Positions 40,772 to 49,823 of a DNA stretch of 64,000 nt are shown piece by piece. The notes beneath the pieces were generated by a model. It searched no databases, was not told the DNA's origin, and saw only the letters and a list, made by a program, of their open reading frames with translations. A program made the position numbers and the translations under genes. The DNA comes from Epilithonimonas hungarica. GTDB taxonomy: Bacteria > Bacteroidota > Bacteroidia > Flavobacteriales > Weeksellaceae. The stretch lies in NCBI RefSeq assembly GCF_900102265.1, contig NZ_FNBH01000001.1:1240001-1304000 (forward strand), written 5' to 3'. How positions within the stretch are numbered: position 1 is the stretch's first letter; each line of letters begins with the position of its first letter.

Positions 40772-42070
40772 ATGAAATACATATCAACAAGACAACAACA
40801 AGAAACTGATATAAAAACAGCAATACTGAAAGGTTTAGCTGATGACGGCGGACTTTTTATGCCGGAATATATTCCGCAATTGGATTCTGAATTCTTTGAA
40901 GATTTATCCAACCTTAGTTTGCAGGAAATTGGATTTCGGGTTGCAAAAGAATTTCTCGGTGAATCCATTTCCGATGATAATTTGAAAGAGATCATCGATG
41001 AAGTTTTAAACTTTGAAATTCCTGCAGTGAAAATTTCAGAGGATATTTATTCACTAGAGTTATTTCACGGACCAACAATGGCTTTCAAAGATGTTGGGGC
41101 AAGATTTATGGCAAGAATGATGTCTTACTTCTCTGGAGGGAAACCAATGAAAGTGATTGCAGCAACTTCTGGAGATACGGGAAGTGCAGTTGCGTCTGGA
41201 TTTTTCGGAGTGCAGGGAATCGAGGTTTATATTCTTTATCCGAAAGGAAAAGTAAGTCCGTTACAAGAAAAACAGCTTACAACTTGGGGTGGGAATATCA
41301 AAGCTTTAGAAATCGATGGAACTTTTGATGATTGTCAGGCTCTGGCAAAACAAATTCTGTCCGACGAAGAATTGAATGAGAAATTTACTTTAACATCGGC
41401 GAACAGTATTAATATCGCAAGATTAATTCCTCAATCTTTTTATTATTTCTGGGCTTTTGCACAACTTCAAAAGCTAGGAAGGCCGATTGTTTTCTCAGTT
41501 CCAAGTGGAAATTTTGGAAACTTGACAGCTGGACTTTTTGCCAAGAAAATGGGATTGCCAATTCACCAATTCATCGCTTCAACCAATTCAAATGATGTCG
41601 TTCCAAAGTTTTTAGAAACAGGAAATTATGAATCGAAACTTTCCAAACAAACCATCAGTAATGCAATGGACGTTGGCAATCCAAGCAATTTTGAAAGGAT
41701 GAAAAGCTTGTTCAATAATGATGTTTCAGAATTTAAAAAAGAGATCGAGTCTTATTCTTTTTCAGATGAAGAAACAAAAGATACGATGATTAAAGTTAAG
41801 AACGATTTTGGCTATACTTTGGACCCGCACGGCGCAGTTGCTTATCTTGGTTTAGAAAAATATTCTAAGAAATCGAATGAAGATTTTGTAGGTGTTTTAT
41901 TAGAAACAGCCCATCCTGCAAAGTTTGTAGAAGTGGTGGAAGATGTTCTGAAGGAGGAAGTTACCATTCCAGAGAAATTAGAGGCATTCAATAAAAAAGA
42001 AAAGCGATCTGTGGAATTTTCTGTTGATTTTCAACAGGTGAAACAATTTTTGATGGAGGAGAAGCAATAA
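40772..42070 (+). CDS. thrC: Threonine synthase
   Basis: 432 residues. It converts O-phosphohomoserine to threonine with PLP. The PLP lysine is in LFHGPTMAFKDVGARFMA, the phosphate-binding loop in AATSGDTGSAVASGFFG, and FSVPSGNFGNLTAGLFAKKM is the second conserved loop. Last gene of thrABC, though 359 bp of repeat DNA separates it from thrB, so it may be less tightly coupled. Confidence 0.96.
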   Translation: MKYISTRQQQETDIKTAILKGLADDGGLFMPEYIPQLDSEFFEDLSNLSLQEIGFRVAKEFLGESISDDNLKEIIDEVLNFEIPAVKISEDIYSLELFHGPTMAFKDVGARFMARMMSYFSGGKPMKVIAATSGDTGSAVASGFFGVQGIEVYILYPKGKVSPLQEKQLTTWGGNIKALEIDGTFDDCQALAKQILSDEELNEKFTLTSANSINIARLIPQSFYYFWAFAQLQKLGRPIVFSVPSGNFGNLTAGLFAKKMGLPIHQFIASTNSNDVVPKFLETGNYESKLSKQTISNAMDVGNPSNFERMKSLFNNDVSEFKKEIESYSFSDEETKDTMIKVKNDFGYTLDPHGAVAYLGLEKYSKKSNEDFVGVLLETAHPAKFVEVVEDVLKEEVTIPEKLEAFNKKEKRSVEFSVDFQQVKQFLMEEKQ

Positions 42071-42114
42071 AACGCAAAAGGCACAAAGGTTTTTTGCAAT
42101 CATAAGCAGAATTT

Positions 42115-42166
42115 TGCCATTCCGTAGGAGTCTAAACAAAGCTGTCGAGATTCCTATGGAATGACA
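42115..42166. repeat. TCATTCCGTAGGAATCT palindrome family, third copy
   Basis: TGCCATTCCGTAGGAGTCT (42115-42133) against AGATTCCTATGGAATGACA (42148-42166); 16 of 19 positions pair. It lies in the thrC-rpsO gap. Confidence 0.75.
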
Positions 42167-42262
42167 AGCTAAATATTAATTTTGATTAACTTTCTTTTGT
42201 GGTTTAAAACTATTGCAATAAAAATAGTTTTGATTTACAGTTCCTAATCCGGAAATAAATCA

Positions 42263-42270
42263 TATCTTTG
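42263..42270 (+). promoter_or_regulatory. -7-like box of rpsO
   Basis: TATCTTTG, 38 nt before the rpsO ATG. The only upstream TTTG (42229) is too far, so the -33 element is unclear. Confidence 0.4.
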
Positions 42271-42308
42271 CATCCGAATTTACATAATAATCATTAAATA
42301 ATATTGGA

Positions 42309-42578
42309 ATGTATTTAACATCAGAAAAGAAAGCAGAGATCTTCGCAAAACACGGAAAATCTGCACAAGACACAGGAACTGCTGAAGGACAAGTTGCTCT
42401 ATTCACTTTTAGGATCAACCACCTTACTCAGCATTTGAAAGCTAACCACAAAGACTTCAACACAGAAAGATCTCTTGTGAAGTTAGTAGGTAAAAGAAAA
42501 GCTCTTTTAGATTATTTGAAGAAAAAAGATATCAACAGATATAGAGCAATTATCGCTGAATTAGGAATCAGAAAGTAA
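42309..42578 (+). CDS. rpsO: 30S ribosomal protein S15
   Basis: 89 residues, exact S15 length. Conserved RNA-contact segments: GTAEGQVALFTFRINHLTQH, LKANHKDFNTERSLVKLVGK and RKALLDYLKKKDINRYRAII. It binds the 16S rRNA central domain early in 30S assembly. Monocistronic with its own terminator. Confidence 0.98.
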   Translation: MYLTSEKKAEIFAKHGKSAQDTGTAEGQVALFTFRINHLTQHLKANHKDFNTERSLVKLVGKRKALLDYLKKKDINRYRAIIAELGIRK

Positions 42579-42600
42579 TTCCAGGTTCACGCAAAAAATT

Positions 42601-42630
42601 AAAGCAACTCATTTGGGTTGCTTTTTTTTT
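42601..42630 (+). terminator. Intrinsic terminator of rpsO
   Basis: AAAGCAAC (42601-42608) pairs with GTTGCTTT (42617-42624), followed by a run of T. It lies 22 nt past the stop and just before the convergent nrdG stop. Confidence 0.87.
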
Positions 42631-42636
42631 TATTAA

Positions 42637-43107
42637 TTAAATCCTTTCTTTTCGAAATAAAAAAGTCATATCAATAAGTTCATCATCAATAATTTTATAA
42701 AAGCTTTGATTGGTATCAGGCGAACCCAGTCCACCATATTTTTCTTTATAAGGTCCAAGTTTTATGAAATTAAAATATTTAAGCTGAAAAGCTTTAGGCA
42801 ATTTCTGTTTCCCGGAGTACCAAGCAATTTTCAAATTTGGATCAATCGATTTGACAAACACTGCCAAATTTTCTATTTCTGATGGCTCAGAATCTCCACC
42901 CATAAAACAAATACAAGTAATAGCTTTGTCATATTTTTCGATGATATTCAGAATAATATCTTCTGTTAGAAAAATTCCGATATCTTCCTGTAATTGTGGA
43001 CTATGACAGCTTTTGCAACGCAAAGGGCAATTAGAAATATTGATGGCCAATGATATTTCATTCGGCACTTCTTGGAAAACAATGTTATGATCAATGAACT
43101 TTAGCAT
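42637..43107 (-). CDS. nrdG: Anaerobic ribonucleotide reductase activating protein
   Basis: 156 residues, radical SAM. The iron-sulfur motif is CPLRCKSCHSP (Cys27, Cys31, Cys34, the CX3CX2C form), followed by a CFMGGDSEPSEI glycine-rich SAM-binding stretch. It makes the glycyl radical on NrdD. It overlaps nrdD by 17 bp, so the two are one translational unit. Confidence 0.93.
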   Translation of the reverse strand: MLKFIDHNIVFQEVPNEISLAINISNCPLRCKSCHSPQLQEDIGIFLTEDIILNIIEKYDKAITCICFMGGDSEPSEIENLAVFVKSIDPNLKIAWYSGKQKLPKAFQLKYFNFIKLGPYKEKYGGLGSPDTNQSFYKIIDDELIDMTFLFRKERI

Positions 43108-45175
43108 AATGCCTTACAGATGCTTCTTCTTGTCGGGGAGCAGAAAAATTGCTGATTCTTTTCAGATAACCAATGACCCTTGTGATATGGTCCAGGTTTT
43201 CACTTTCGCAAGTTGTACATTTTTTCAGATTTTGCTTACTGATATGTCCGCAATCATTACAGATCGTATTCGGAACATTGAATGTGAAATAATTACAACC
43301 CTCCAAGATCGCCACTCTCAGAAGTTGATGGTATTGCTCTTTGGAAAGATGCTCTTCCAGATTAAGATGCAGAGCGGAACCTCCAGTCAAATGTTCGATA
43401 TACTTTTTGCCGTGTAATTTGAATTTGTCTAGAATATTTGTGGATTCATCTTCAACAATGTAGAAGTAGCTATTGTAGCAATTTCTGGGGACTTGATAGC
43501 CGTCTTGTTTATCCCATTTTGAAAATTTGACACCCACATTTTCGGCCGGAATCATCTCGCAATTGAACATAACTTCAGCAGATTTGTATTTTTTATTGTA
43601 ATGTTCTATCATTCCTAATATTTCCTGGACGAATGTTTCATATTCATGATTATCATTGATTTGGATGCCTAAGAATTCTGCAGCTTCCACAAGCCCGTTC
43701 ACACCAATTGTCAGATATTGACGTTTCATATTGATATAACCGGAATCGAAGAGAGGTAACATTCTTTTACTTTCCAGGTATTTGAGATTTTCGTTGTAAG
43801 CCAGTTGCACCTTATGAACCAGATCCACTACCTGTTCCAAAAATTCAAGATGAGGAAGCCCTTTATTCACTGCATTTTGAACACATCGATTTAGATTAAT
43901 TGTAAGTACGCTTTTGGATCCTGTCGAGATTCCGCCAGCGCCTAAAGTATAGCTGAAAGTATTGTCTGTGATCTCATTTCTCAATCTGCAGCAGCTGCTC
44001 AAAGAATCGGCATTGTCACTAATGTAAGTGAAAAACGAATGTCCTTTGGAGTACATCTCCGCCGTAAAATTGCCATAATCTTTATCTTTTGCATCACCAT
44101 TTTCTGTTAACAAAGCCATTGTTTCTACCGGAAAAGTCAAAACAGCTTTGATTCTTTCTTCATTGAACCAATTCATAAATCGTTTTTGAAGCCAGCTCAA
44201 GGATTTCCAATCCGGTCTTCTTCCATCAGGGAAAACAAAATCCTCGAAAAGGCTTTCAAAATAATATTGATCATAGTAGGAGATATTCCAAAACACCGCT
44301 TGGAAGTTTCTTGCACCAGTCGGCTGATTGATAGAATAGACGATCTGCTCAAAACAATCCGTGATCACTTTGTCCAGAGTTCTTTGCTTTAAGGAAAGAT
44401 CAACGATCTTGTCAGTGTTCAAATAATAATCATCACCATATTCTTTCTGTATGAAATGGTTCATATACATCAGGAATTCCGGCGTTGCACAAGCACCGCT
44501 CAACATACTGGAAACCATAAAAACCAGATTGATAAAACCGCCGCAAAAGGATTTGAGATTGGTTGGCGCTTTGGAATTGCCTCCAATCGATTTTGTTCCG
44601 TCGATCAGCCAGGGATACATTGTGATACTTGCACAGTAATTGGCAAGGCTGGTTTCATCATTCTTATAAATGAAATGATTGTTGAGCAGCTTTATATATT
44701 TATCCGAGACTTCTTTTCCATACATATCTTTTAATCTGTCGGTCAGCAACTTTCTGTTGAGACGGATGAAGTTGGATTTGGGCAATTCTCCGATCAATGT
44801 TGCCAGATTCTTGTTGTCAACGTTGGCATTGGCGTCATATCGGCTTCCTGTCGCGGCATTGGAAGCATCACAATAATCTATCAAAAACTCCAGTTTGTCT
44901 TTTACTTCCCGGTCTTCTGTGTGCTTTTGGCGATACAGCATATAAGACTTGGCAACGTGATAATATTGCTCTTTCATCAAGGCAATTTCCACTTGATTCT
45001 GAATCTCTTCCACAGAGATCTGATTCCTGATACTGATCCTGCTAAGGATGTTTCCCAAAGCTTCCTGTGTTGCAAAACTGCCAACAGAGAGAAAAGCTTT
45101 TGAAATGGCATTTTTGATTTTTTTGATGGAGAAAACTTCCTTTTTTCCGTCTCTTTTGATAATAATCGTTTCCAT
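43091..45175 (-). CDS. nrdD: Anaerobic ribonucleoside-triphosphate reductase
   Basis: 694 residues, class III RNR. N-terminal ATP-cone (METIIIKRDGKKEVFSIKKI); catalytic barrel with SYYDQYYFESLFEDF and LTINLNRCVQNAV; a C-terminal zinc site CNDCGHISKQNLKKCTTC; and the glycyl-radical loop TRVIGYLKRISNF, with the radical Gly near residue 669. It gives dNTPs without oxygen, so the organism can make DNA under anoxia. A 250-bp upstream gap holds no obvious NrdR box. Confidence 0.95.
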   Translation of the reverse strand: METIIIKRDGKKEVFSIKKIKNAISKAFLSVGSFATQEALGNILSRISIRNQISVEEIQNQVEIALMKEQYYHVAKSYMLYRQKHTEDREVKDKLEFLIDYCDASNAATGSRYDANANVDNKNLATLIGELPKSNFIRLNRKLLTDRLKDMYGKEVSDKYIKLLNNHFIYKNDETSLANYCASITMYPWLIDGTKSIGGNSKAPTNLKSFCGGFINLVFMVSSMLSGACATPEFLMYMNHFIQKEYGDDYYLNTDKIVDLSLKQRTLDKVITDCFEQIVYSINQPTGARNFQAVFWNISYYDQYYFESLFEDFVFPDGRRPDWKSLSWLQKRFMNWFNEERIKAVLTFPVETMALLTENGDAKDKDYGNFTAEMYSKGHSFFTYISDNADSLSSCCRLRNEITDNTFSYTLGAGGISTGSKSVLTINLNRCVQNAVNKGLPHLEFLEQVVDLVHKVQLAYNENLKYLESKRMLPLFDSGYINMKRQYLTIGVNGLVEAAEFLGIQINDNHEYETFVQEILGMIEHYNKKYKSAEVMFNCEMIPAENVGVKFSKWDKQDGYQVPRNCYNSYFYIVEDESTNILDKFKLHGKKYIEHLTGGSALHLNLEEHLSKEQYHQLLRVAILEGCNYFTFNVPNTICNDCGHISKQNLKKCTTCESENLDHITRVIGYLKRISNFSAPRQEEASVRHYAKVH

Positions 45176-45387
45176 AAATATATAGTTTTAGCTGTCCGTA
45201 AATGATGGGTTTACAGATGGTTTGATGAACATTTAAAAAAAGCTGTGCATCAAATTTAGAGACATTAATGGATTAATTTGCCCTTTTCGGAACCGAATTT
45301 TATATGAGATTATTCAGTTAAGTGGTCTTTTATTTTTGTGTAAATTGAATGTTTTTTGTGATGGGATTCTTTGAGATGTTTCAAATA

Positions 45388-45416
45388 AAAAAGCAACTCG
45401 GTTTTTGAGTTGCTTT
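45388..45416 (-). terminator. Intrinsic terminator of the gene ending at 45426
   Basis: AAAGCAACTC and GAGTTGCTTT around GGTTTTT, with A/T runs, 10 nt past the stop on the minus strand. Confidence 0.8.
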
Positions 45417-45425
45417 GTTAACTAA

Positions 45426-45716
45426 TTATTTTCCTAATATGTCTTTGAAATGAATATCCCAATCTCCAATATAAGTTCTTTGATATCTAAAAGGAGTGTT
45501 TTCATTTGTACCATCAAAAAAATATTCTTTCTCATCATCCAACACTACCAAATACCAAGTTTGATTTTTTTTGATTATTTTAAAATGATGACATTGGTTT
45601 TTTAAATCATAACCATTTTCAATTTGAGTTAATTCAAAAAATCCATTTCTTTCACTGGCAAATTTTTTTATAAGTTGATAAGCATTGAATTCTAATTTTG
45701 TTAATTCGTTGTTCAT
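45426..45716 (-). CDS. Uncharacterised small cytosolic protein
   Basis: 96 residues from the internal ATG at 45716 (NNELTKLEFNAYQLIKKFAS). It is charged and aromatic-rich with alternating strands (GFFELTQIENGYDLKNQCHH; TWYLVVLDDEKEYFFDG) and a YIGDWDIHFKDIL end. No signal, membrane segment or known motif. Possibly a small immunity-like or SMI-type protein, but not assignable. Confidence 0.6.
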   Translation of the reverse strand: MNNELTKLEFNAYQLIKKFASERNGFFELTQIENGYDLKNQCHHFKIIKKNQTWYLVVLDDEKEYFFDGTNENTPFRYQRTYIGDWDIHFKDILGK

Positions 45717-45844
45717 AAAAATAAAATTTAGATTAATAAACACAAAGATATTTACGAACCAAGATTTAAAATTTTTGCTTATTTGAGAAGGTTTTTAAAT
45801 TTTAAAATACTTATAATCAGTTGTTTAAATTTATAAATTAGTAT

Positions 45845-48382
45845 TTATGCTTTTGCAACTTTAGATTTCCTAGAATTCCTAAAAAGAAAATAACCGCCAA
45901 CCAAACTCAACAAAACGAACAATCCAAAACTTATCAAAGAGAATAATTTTCCTTTTTCGATAACAGCGGGTTCAAATTTCATTTCAATTTTATGCTTTCC
46001 TGCTGGAACATAAAGCGCTCTCAAAAGATAATCTGCTTTGATATAATCTACTTTTGAACCATCTAAATAAACATTCCAACCATGAGGGTAATAGATTTCT
46101 GAAAATACAGCCAATTGAGGCGTTTTGGAAGATGAATCAAATGATAATTCGTTAGGTTGATAAGTTTTCAATGCCAAATAAGCTGTTGAATCTTTTACCA
46201 GATTTTTCCCATTGAAATAAGTTTTGTCATCTTTAGAAATTACGGCAATTTTCTTTGTGTCAACATTCCCTGTTTCATTCAGTTCCTCATTTGGATTATT
46301 TACAAATTTTATATCAGAAACAAACCATGCATTTCCATTAGCTTCAGGATTGGGCGTGATTTCCGGTTTTTGCTGGTCGCCAACTAAGAAATATTTGGTG
46401 TTCAGCATATTCAGGATCCTAACCGTTTTTACCTGATCGGTTGTTGAAAAATATTTGTTGATTAAATCATCATAACGTCTCAATTTCACAGCGTGATAAC
46501 CACCGATTGATGATTTGAAATAAGATGTATTTGTCTCGCTGAAAGTCGATAGGATATTATTAAAGATCCTGTAATGGTCTTTGTCTTTTTCAACAATCGT
46601 TTGAAGCGCTTTATTAACTTCGGTCTGTTGAAGAAGGCTTTGAACAAAAGAATCGTTTCCGGCTTTGCTCATCAGATATTCCGAATTTTCGGTCTGAAAA
46701 GGATAATCGGCAAAAGTTTTATCAACGAAATTATCATCATTCAGATAACGTCTGTTAACCGTCCAAAGGTCAAATAAACTTACAACACCGATAATCAGTA
46801 AAACAATATTAATATTCAGTTTTTTCTTCAATCCTAAAAATAAAACGACAGCTGTAATAAAAACATAGATAATCGCTTTGAGTGCGTCAGTTTGAAACAT
46901 CGAAGCTCTTTCATCCACCAAATAATCCAATAAAAATGGAGGAAGATAAGTTTTCTCATTGGCTGTATAGAAACCCAAAATTCCTTTTCCAAAAAGCGTC
47001 AGGATCAATGTGATTCCTAAAACCGTTCCTGAAACATAAAACAAAATTTTCTTTTTATATTCTTCGGTCAGATTTTCATCGGTAAAGAATTTATATAATC
47101 CAAGAATCGCGATAAGAGGAAATAAAAACTCGACAACCACCAAAATAGAAGACGGTGCACGGAATTTATTATACATCGGAACATAATCGATAAAGAAATC
47201 TGTAAGAACAGCGAAATTGCTTCCCCAAGCTAAAAAGATGGTCAAAATCGAAGCGCCTAAAATCCAATATCTGTATCTTTTTCCGGCAAAGAAAAATCCT
47301 AAAACTGCCAAGAAACAAACGACTGCGCCTTGATAAGCTGGTCCAGATGTGCTCGGTTGGTCGCCCCAATAGGTTAGACTTCCAAAACCTTTCATCATCA
47401 TTTCATATTCCTGTTGAGATTTGATGTTTTCCTGAGCCAATTCTTGCACGTGTTCCATCATTTTATCTGAACCTGGTTCCTGACTTCCACCTCCCATTAA
47501 TCTCGGAATGAATAAGTTAAGGGTTTCCAGTTTTCCGTAGCTCCACATTGTGATGCTTTCTTTGTCCATTCCTGATTTTCCTGCAGTATGAGAACTGGTG
47601 TTCAGGATTTGTTTTCCACGTACGGTTTCTTTCACATATTCGGCATTAGCCATAATTCTTTGAGAATTCATTCCAACACCAATGATTACTGCTAATCCCA
47701 CAATTCCGGAGGAAATTAGGAAATGTTTCCATTCGATTTTTCCTTTGATGGCTCTTATTAGTTCAGATAAAAATAAAAATCCTAAGCCAAGAAACAGATA
47801 ATAAGTCATTTGTGGATGGTTCGCACAAATCTGCAAACCTGCAAAAAGGGCAGTGGTGATAAACCCGAGAATATATTTTTTTCTAAAATAAACGAGTATA
47901 ATTCCTGCTACAAGTGGTGCGAAATAAGCAATCGTATGAACTTTTCCGTTATGCCCAGCGGCAATAATGATGTAGAAATAAGTTGATAATCCGAAGAATG
48001 TTGCGCCTAACAATGCGTATTTCCAGTTACGAACCGCAACCATTCCCAAAAAGAAAAACCCGGCAAACAATAAGAATAAATAATTCGCAGGTTTTGGAAG
48101 GAACAAAAACAAATCATCTATTTTTTTGATGACATCGCCACGGAACTGGGCTCCGGTTTGGTAAGTCGGCATTCCGCCAAACATTGCGTCACTCCAATAT
48201 GTCTCATTCTCGTTATTTGCACGATATTGCAAAAGTTCTTCTGCTCCGCCCTTGTAGAAAACGATATCGTGTTGCATCAAACGTTTTCCGGAGATTACCG
48301 GATTTGCATATAAAACCGCCAGCAAAACGAAAATCACCAGACTGGCGATTACGAATAGGATATTTTTCTTGTTTTTGAACAT
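45845..48382 (-). CDS. YfhO family membrane protein
   Basis: About 845 residues from the ATG at 48382; the frame extends to a TTG at 48412. Some 13 hydrophobic segments make a GT-C-like glycosyltransferase core in the first ~560 residues (VLYANPVISGKRLMQHDIVF; GGMPTYQTGAQFRGD). A soluble C-terminal half includes YHAVKLRRYDDLINKYF and IYYPHGWNVYLDGSKVDYIK, and a final helix. In flavobacteria this gene is next to DUF4834. It probably acts in envelope glycan modification; substrate unknown. Confidence 0.87.
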   Translation of the reverse strand: MFKNKKNILFVIASLVIFVLLAVLYANPVISGKRLMQHDIVFYKGGAEELLQYRANNENETYWSDAMFGGMPTYQTGAQFRGDVIKKIDDLFLFLPKPANYLFLLFAGFFFLGMVAVRNWKYALLGATFFGLSTYFYIIIAAGHNGKVHTIAYFAPLVAGIILVYFRKKYILGFITTALFAGLQICANHPQMTYYLFLGLGFLFLSELIRAIKGKIEWKHFLISSGIVGLAVIIGVGMNSQRIMANAEYVKETVRGKQILNTSSHTAGKSGMDKESITMWSYGKLETLNLFIPRLMGGGSQEPGSDKMMEHVQELAQENIKSQQEYEMMMKGFGSLTYWGDQPSTSGPAYQGAVVCFLAVLGFFFAGKRYRYWILGASILTIFLAWGSNFAVLTDFFIDYVPMYNKFRAPSSILVVVEFLFPLIAILGLYKFFTDENLTEEYKKKILFYVSGTVLGITLILTLFGKGILGFYTANEKTYLPPFLLDYLVDERASMFQTDALKAIIYVFITAVVLFLGLKKKLNINIVLLIIGVVSLFDLWTVNRRYLNDDNFVDKTFADYPFQTENSEYLMSKAGNDSFVQSLLQQTEVNKALQTIVEKDKDHYRIFNNILSTFSETNTSYFKSSIGGYHAVKLRRYDDLINKYFSTTDQVKTVRILNMLNTKYFLVGDQQKPEITPNPEANGNAWFVSDIKFVNNPNEELNETGNVDTKKIAVISKDDKTYFNGKNLVKDSTAYLALKTYQPNELSFDSSSKTPQLAVFSEIYYPHGWNVYLDGSKVDYIKADYLLRALYVPAGKHKIEMKFEPAVIEKGKLFSLISFGLFVLLSLVGGYFLFRNSRKSKVAKA

Positions 48383-48424
48383 ATAAAATGTCTTTTTAAT
48401 TTTAAATTCCAAATTTAATATTAA

Positions 48425-48458
48425 AAAACCTTTCAGACTTCATAATCTGAAAGGTTTT
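48425..48458 (-). terminator. Intrinsic terminator of the DUF4834 gene
   Basis: AAAACCTTTCAGA (48425-48437) and TCTGAAAGGTTTT (48446-48458) pair perfectly over 13 bp; the minus-strand product ends in a T run. It lies between the DUF4834 stop and the YfhO start. Confidence 0.85.
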
Positions 48459-48483
48459 GTATTTATTTTAATTAAAATCTAAA

Positions 48484-48711
48484 CTAATGTTTTTTCTCTT
48501 CCTTTACTTCCTCATAATCCACCGTTTCTGCATCCCATTTTACCTTTTGGTTAGGCATCTTTTTAGAATTTGTCTGCTCGCTCTGTTGTTGGTTCTTAGG
48601 ATTAAGAGCTGGGAAGTTTTTATAAAACGCATTGAAAAACAATCGTTTCAAAATATTCCAAACAAAGAATATGATGATGGTTGCTAATATGAATTCGAAA
48701 ATGTACTTCAT
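48484..48711 (-). CDS. DUF4834 family small membrane protein
   Basis: 75 residues: one transmembrane segment (FEFILATIIIFFVWNILKRL), then a basic/polar tail ending WDAETVDYEEVKEEKK. This is the shape of DUF4834, a Bacteroidetes single-pass protein found beside YfhO. It is 12 nt after the DUF6263 lipoprotein gene. Function unknown. Confidence 0.8.
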   Translation of the reverse strand: MKYIFEFILATIIIFFVWNILKRLFFNAFYKNFPALNPKNQQQSEQTNSKKMPNQKVKWDAETVDYEEVKEEKKH

Positions 48712-48723
48712 TTCCTAATTTTT

Positions 48724-49767
48724 TTATTTATAAGAAGGATTAATAATAATAGATGTTGTGGAGTTTTTGGTCATACTTTGCGTCTGTTTCCCGTCTGACA
48801 AAGTTTCCTTCTGGTTTGTTTTTACAGAAAGGTTTTGATTAAGCAACCATCCCGTATTTTCATCGATGATGATTTTTCCGCTTTCAGAACCGCCCATTGT
48901 CATGCTGTGTGTCATTCCGTTTTGGCTTTGTTTGTCAGATTTGGAAGGGATCACGCCGGTTACACTGATCTCCGCTTTGCCATCTTCAACTTTTACCAAA
49001 GTGAATGTCAAAGTCTGCTTAAGTTTTCCGCTTGGGTCTATATCCTCAGATGTGGTCCATTTTTCTCCTATTTTAGCACCCTTTGTCGGAATTAACTTAA
49101 GATTTTTACTTAATTGTTCCTTCATCATTTCCTCATTGAAGCCAGCTTTAAAGCTTTCTACAAAAGCATCCTGTTGTTTGGTGTCTTTTACAGTTCCGGC
49201 AATCGATTTTCTTAAATTGTTCTGAACCGCTTCAAAGCCTGTAATGGATCTGATATTTCCGTAAACGTCCATTTTTACATTCAGCTTGTTGCCGGCTAAG
49301 CCTTTGCTCACGATGTAATCCATTTTCAGGTTTTCTTCTTTCGGAGCGGCTTTTTTAGTGTCGATGGAAACCGTTTTTCCGTTAGCTGTTGTTGACATTC
49401 TTTTTCCAACCATATTTAACGTCAAATCGTAGATGTTATCTTTGAAATCGTTAACGGTTACGGTCATTTCATCTGTTGTTTCGCTGGTTCCGGACACTGT
49501 TTTCCCGTCTGGTGAGGTCAGTTGCTGGATTTCTCTCTGATAAGAGACCAAAGGATAAGTTGTCCCTTTTTCCAGAATGAATTTCTGCTTATAAATTCCA
49601 CTGCTGTCAGCAATAGCTTTTGGTTTTGCGGCTTCTTCCGGAGAAACTTCTACGGTTACTGTTTCCGTTTTCCCTGTTTTCGGGTCAACTCTTGTAATAG
49701 TTTTGGTTTCCTTTTTACAAGCTACTAAAGTTATTGCGATTAGCGTAAGCGCTGTTATTTTTTTCAT
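48724..49767 (-). CDS. DUF6263 family lipoprotein
   Basis: 347 residues with lipobox IAITLVAC (Cys17). The mature protein has an acidic Thr/Val-rich linker, then a beta-rich domain with LKMDYIVSKGLAGNKLNVKM and LIPTKGAKIGEKWTTSEDID, as in DUF6263. A methionine/serine-rich loop (GMTHSMTMGGSESG) stands near residue 290. Probably a periplasmic or surface lipoprotein of unknown role, in one operon with DUF4834. Confidence 0.8.
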   Translation of the reverse strand: MKKITALTLIAITLVACKKETKTITRVDPKTGKTETVTVEVSPEEAAKPKAIADSSGIYKQKFILEKGTTYPLVSYQREIQQLTSPDGKTVSGTSETTDEMTVTVNDFKDNIYDLTLNMVGKRMSTTANGKTVSIDTKKAAPKEENLKMDYIVSKGLAGNKLNVKMDVYGNIRSITGFEAVQNNLRKSIAGTVKDTKQQDAFVESFKAGFNEEMMKEQLSKNLKLIPTKGAKIGEKWTTSEDIDPSGKLKQTLTFTLVKVEDGKAEISVTGVIPSKSDKQSQNGMTHSMTMGGSESGKIIIDENTGWLLNQNLSVKTNQKETLSDGKQTQSMTKNSTTSIIINPSYK

Positions 49768-49823
49768 AAATGATATTTGATAAATGAATAAAGCTAAATT
49801 GATTGATCTCTAATTATTCATTT

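Noticed and set aside
45176-45425. Search for NrdR or FNR-like sites upstream of nrdD
   Set aside because: TTTGAT...ATCAAA around 45220-45258 is 22 bp apart, too wide for an FNR site, and no NrdR box pair is visible.
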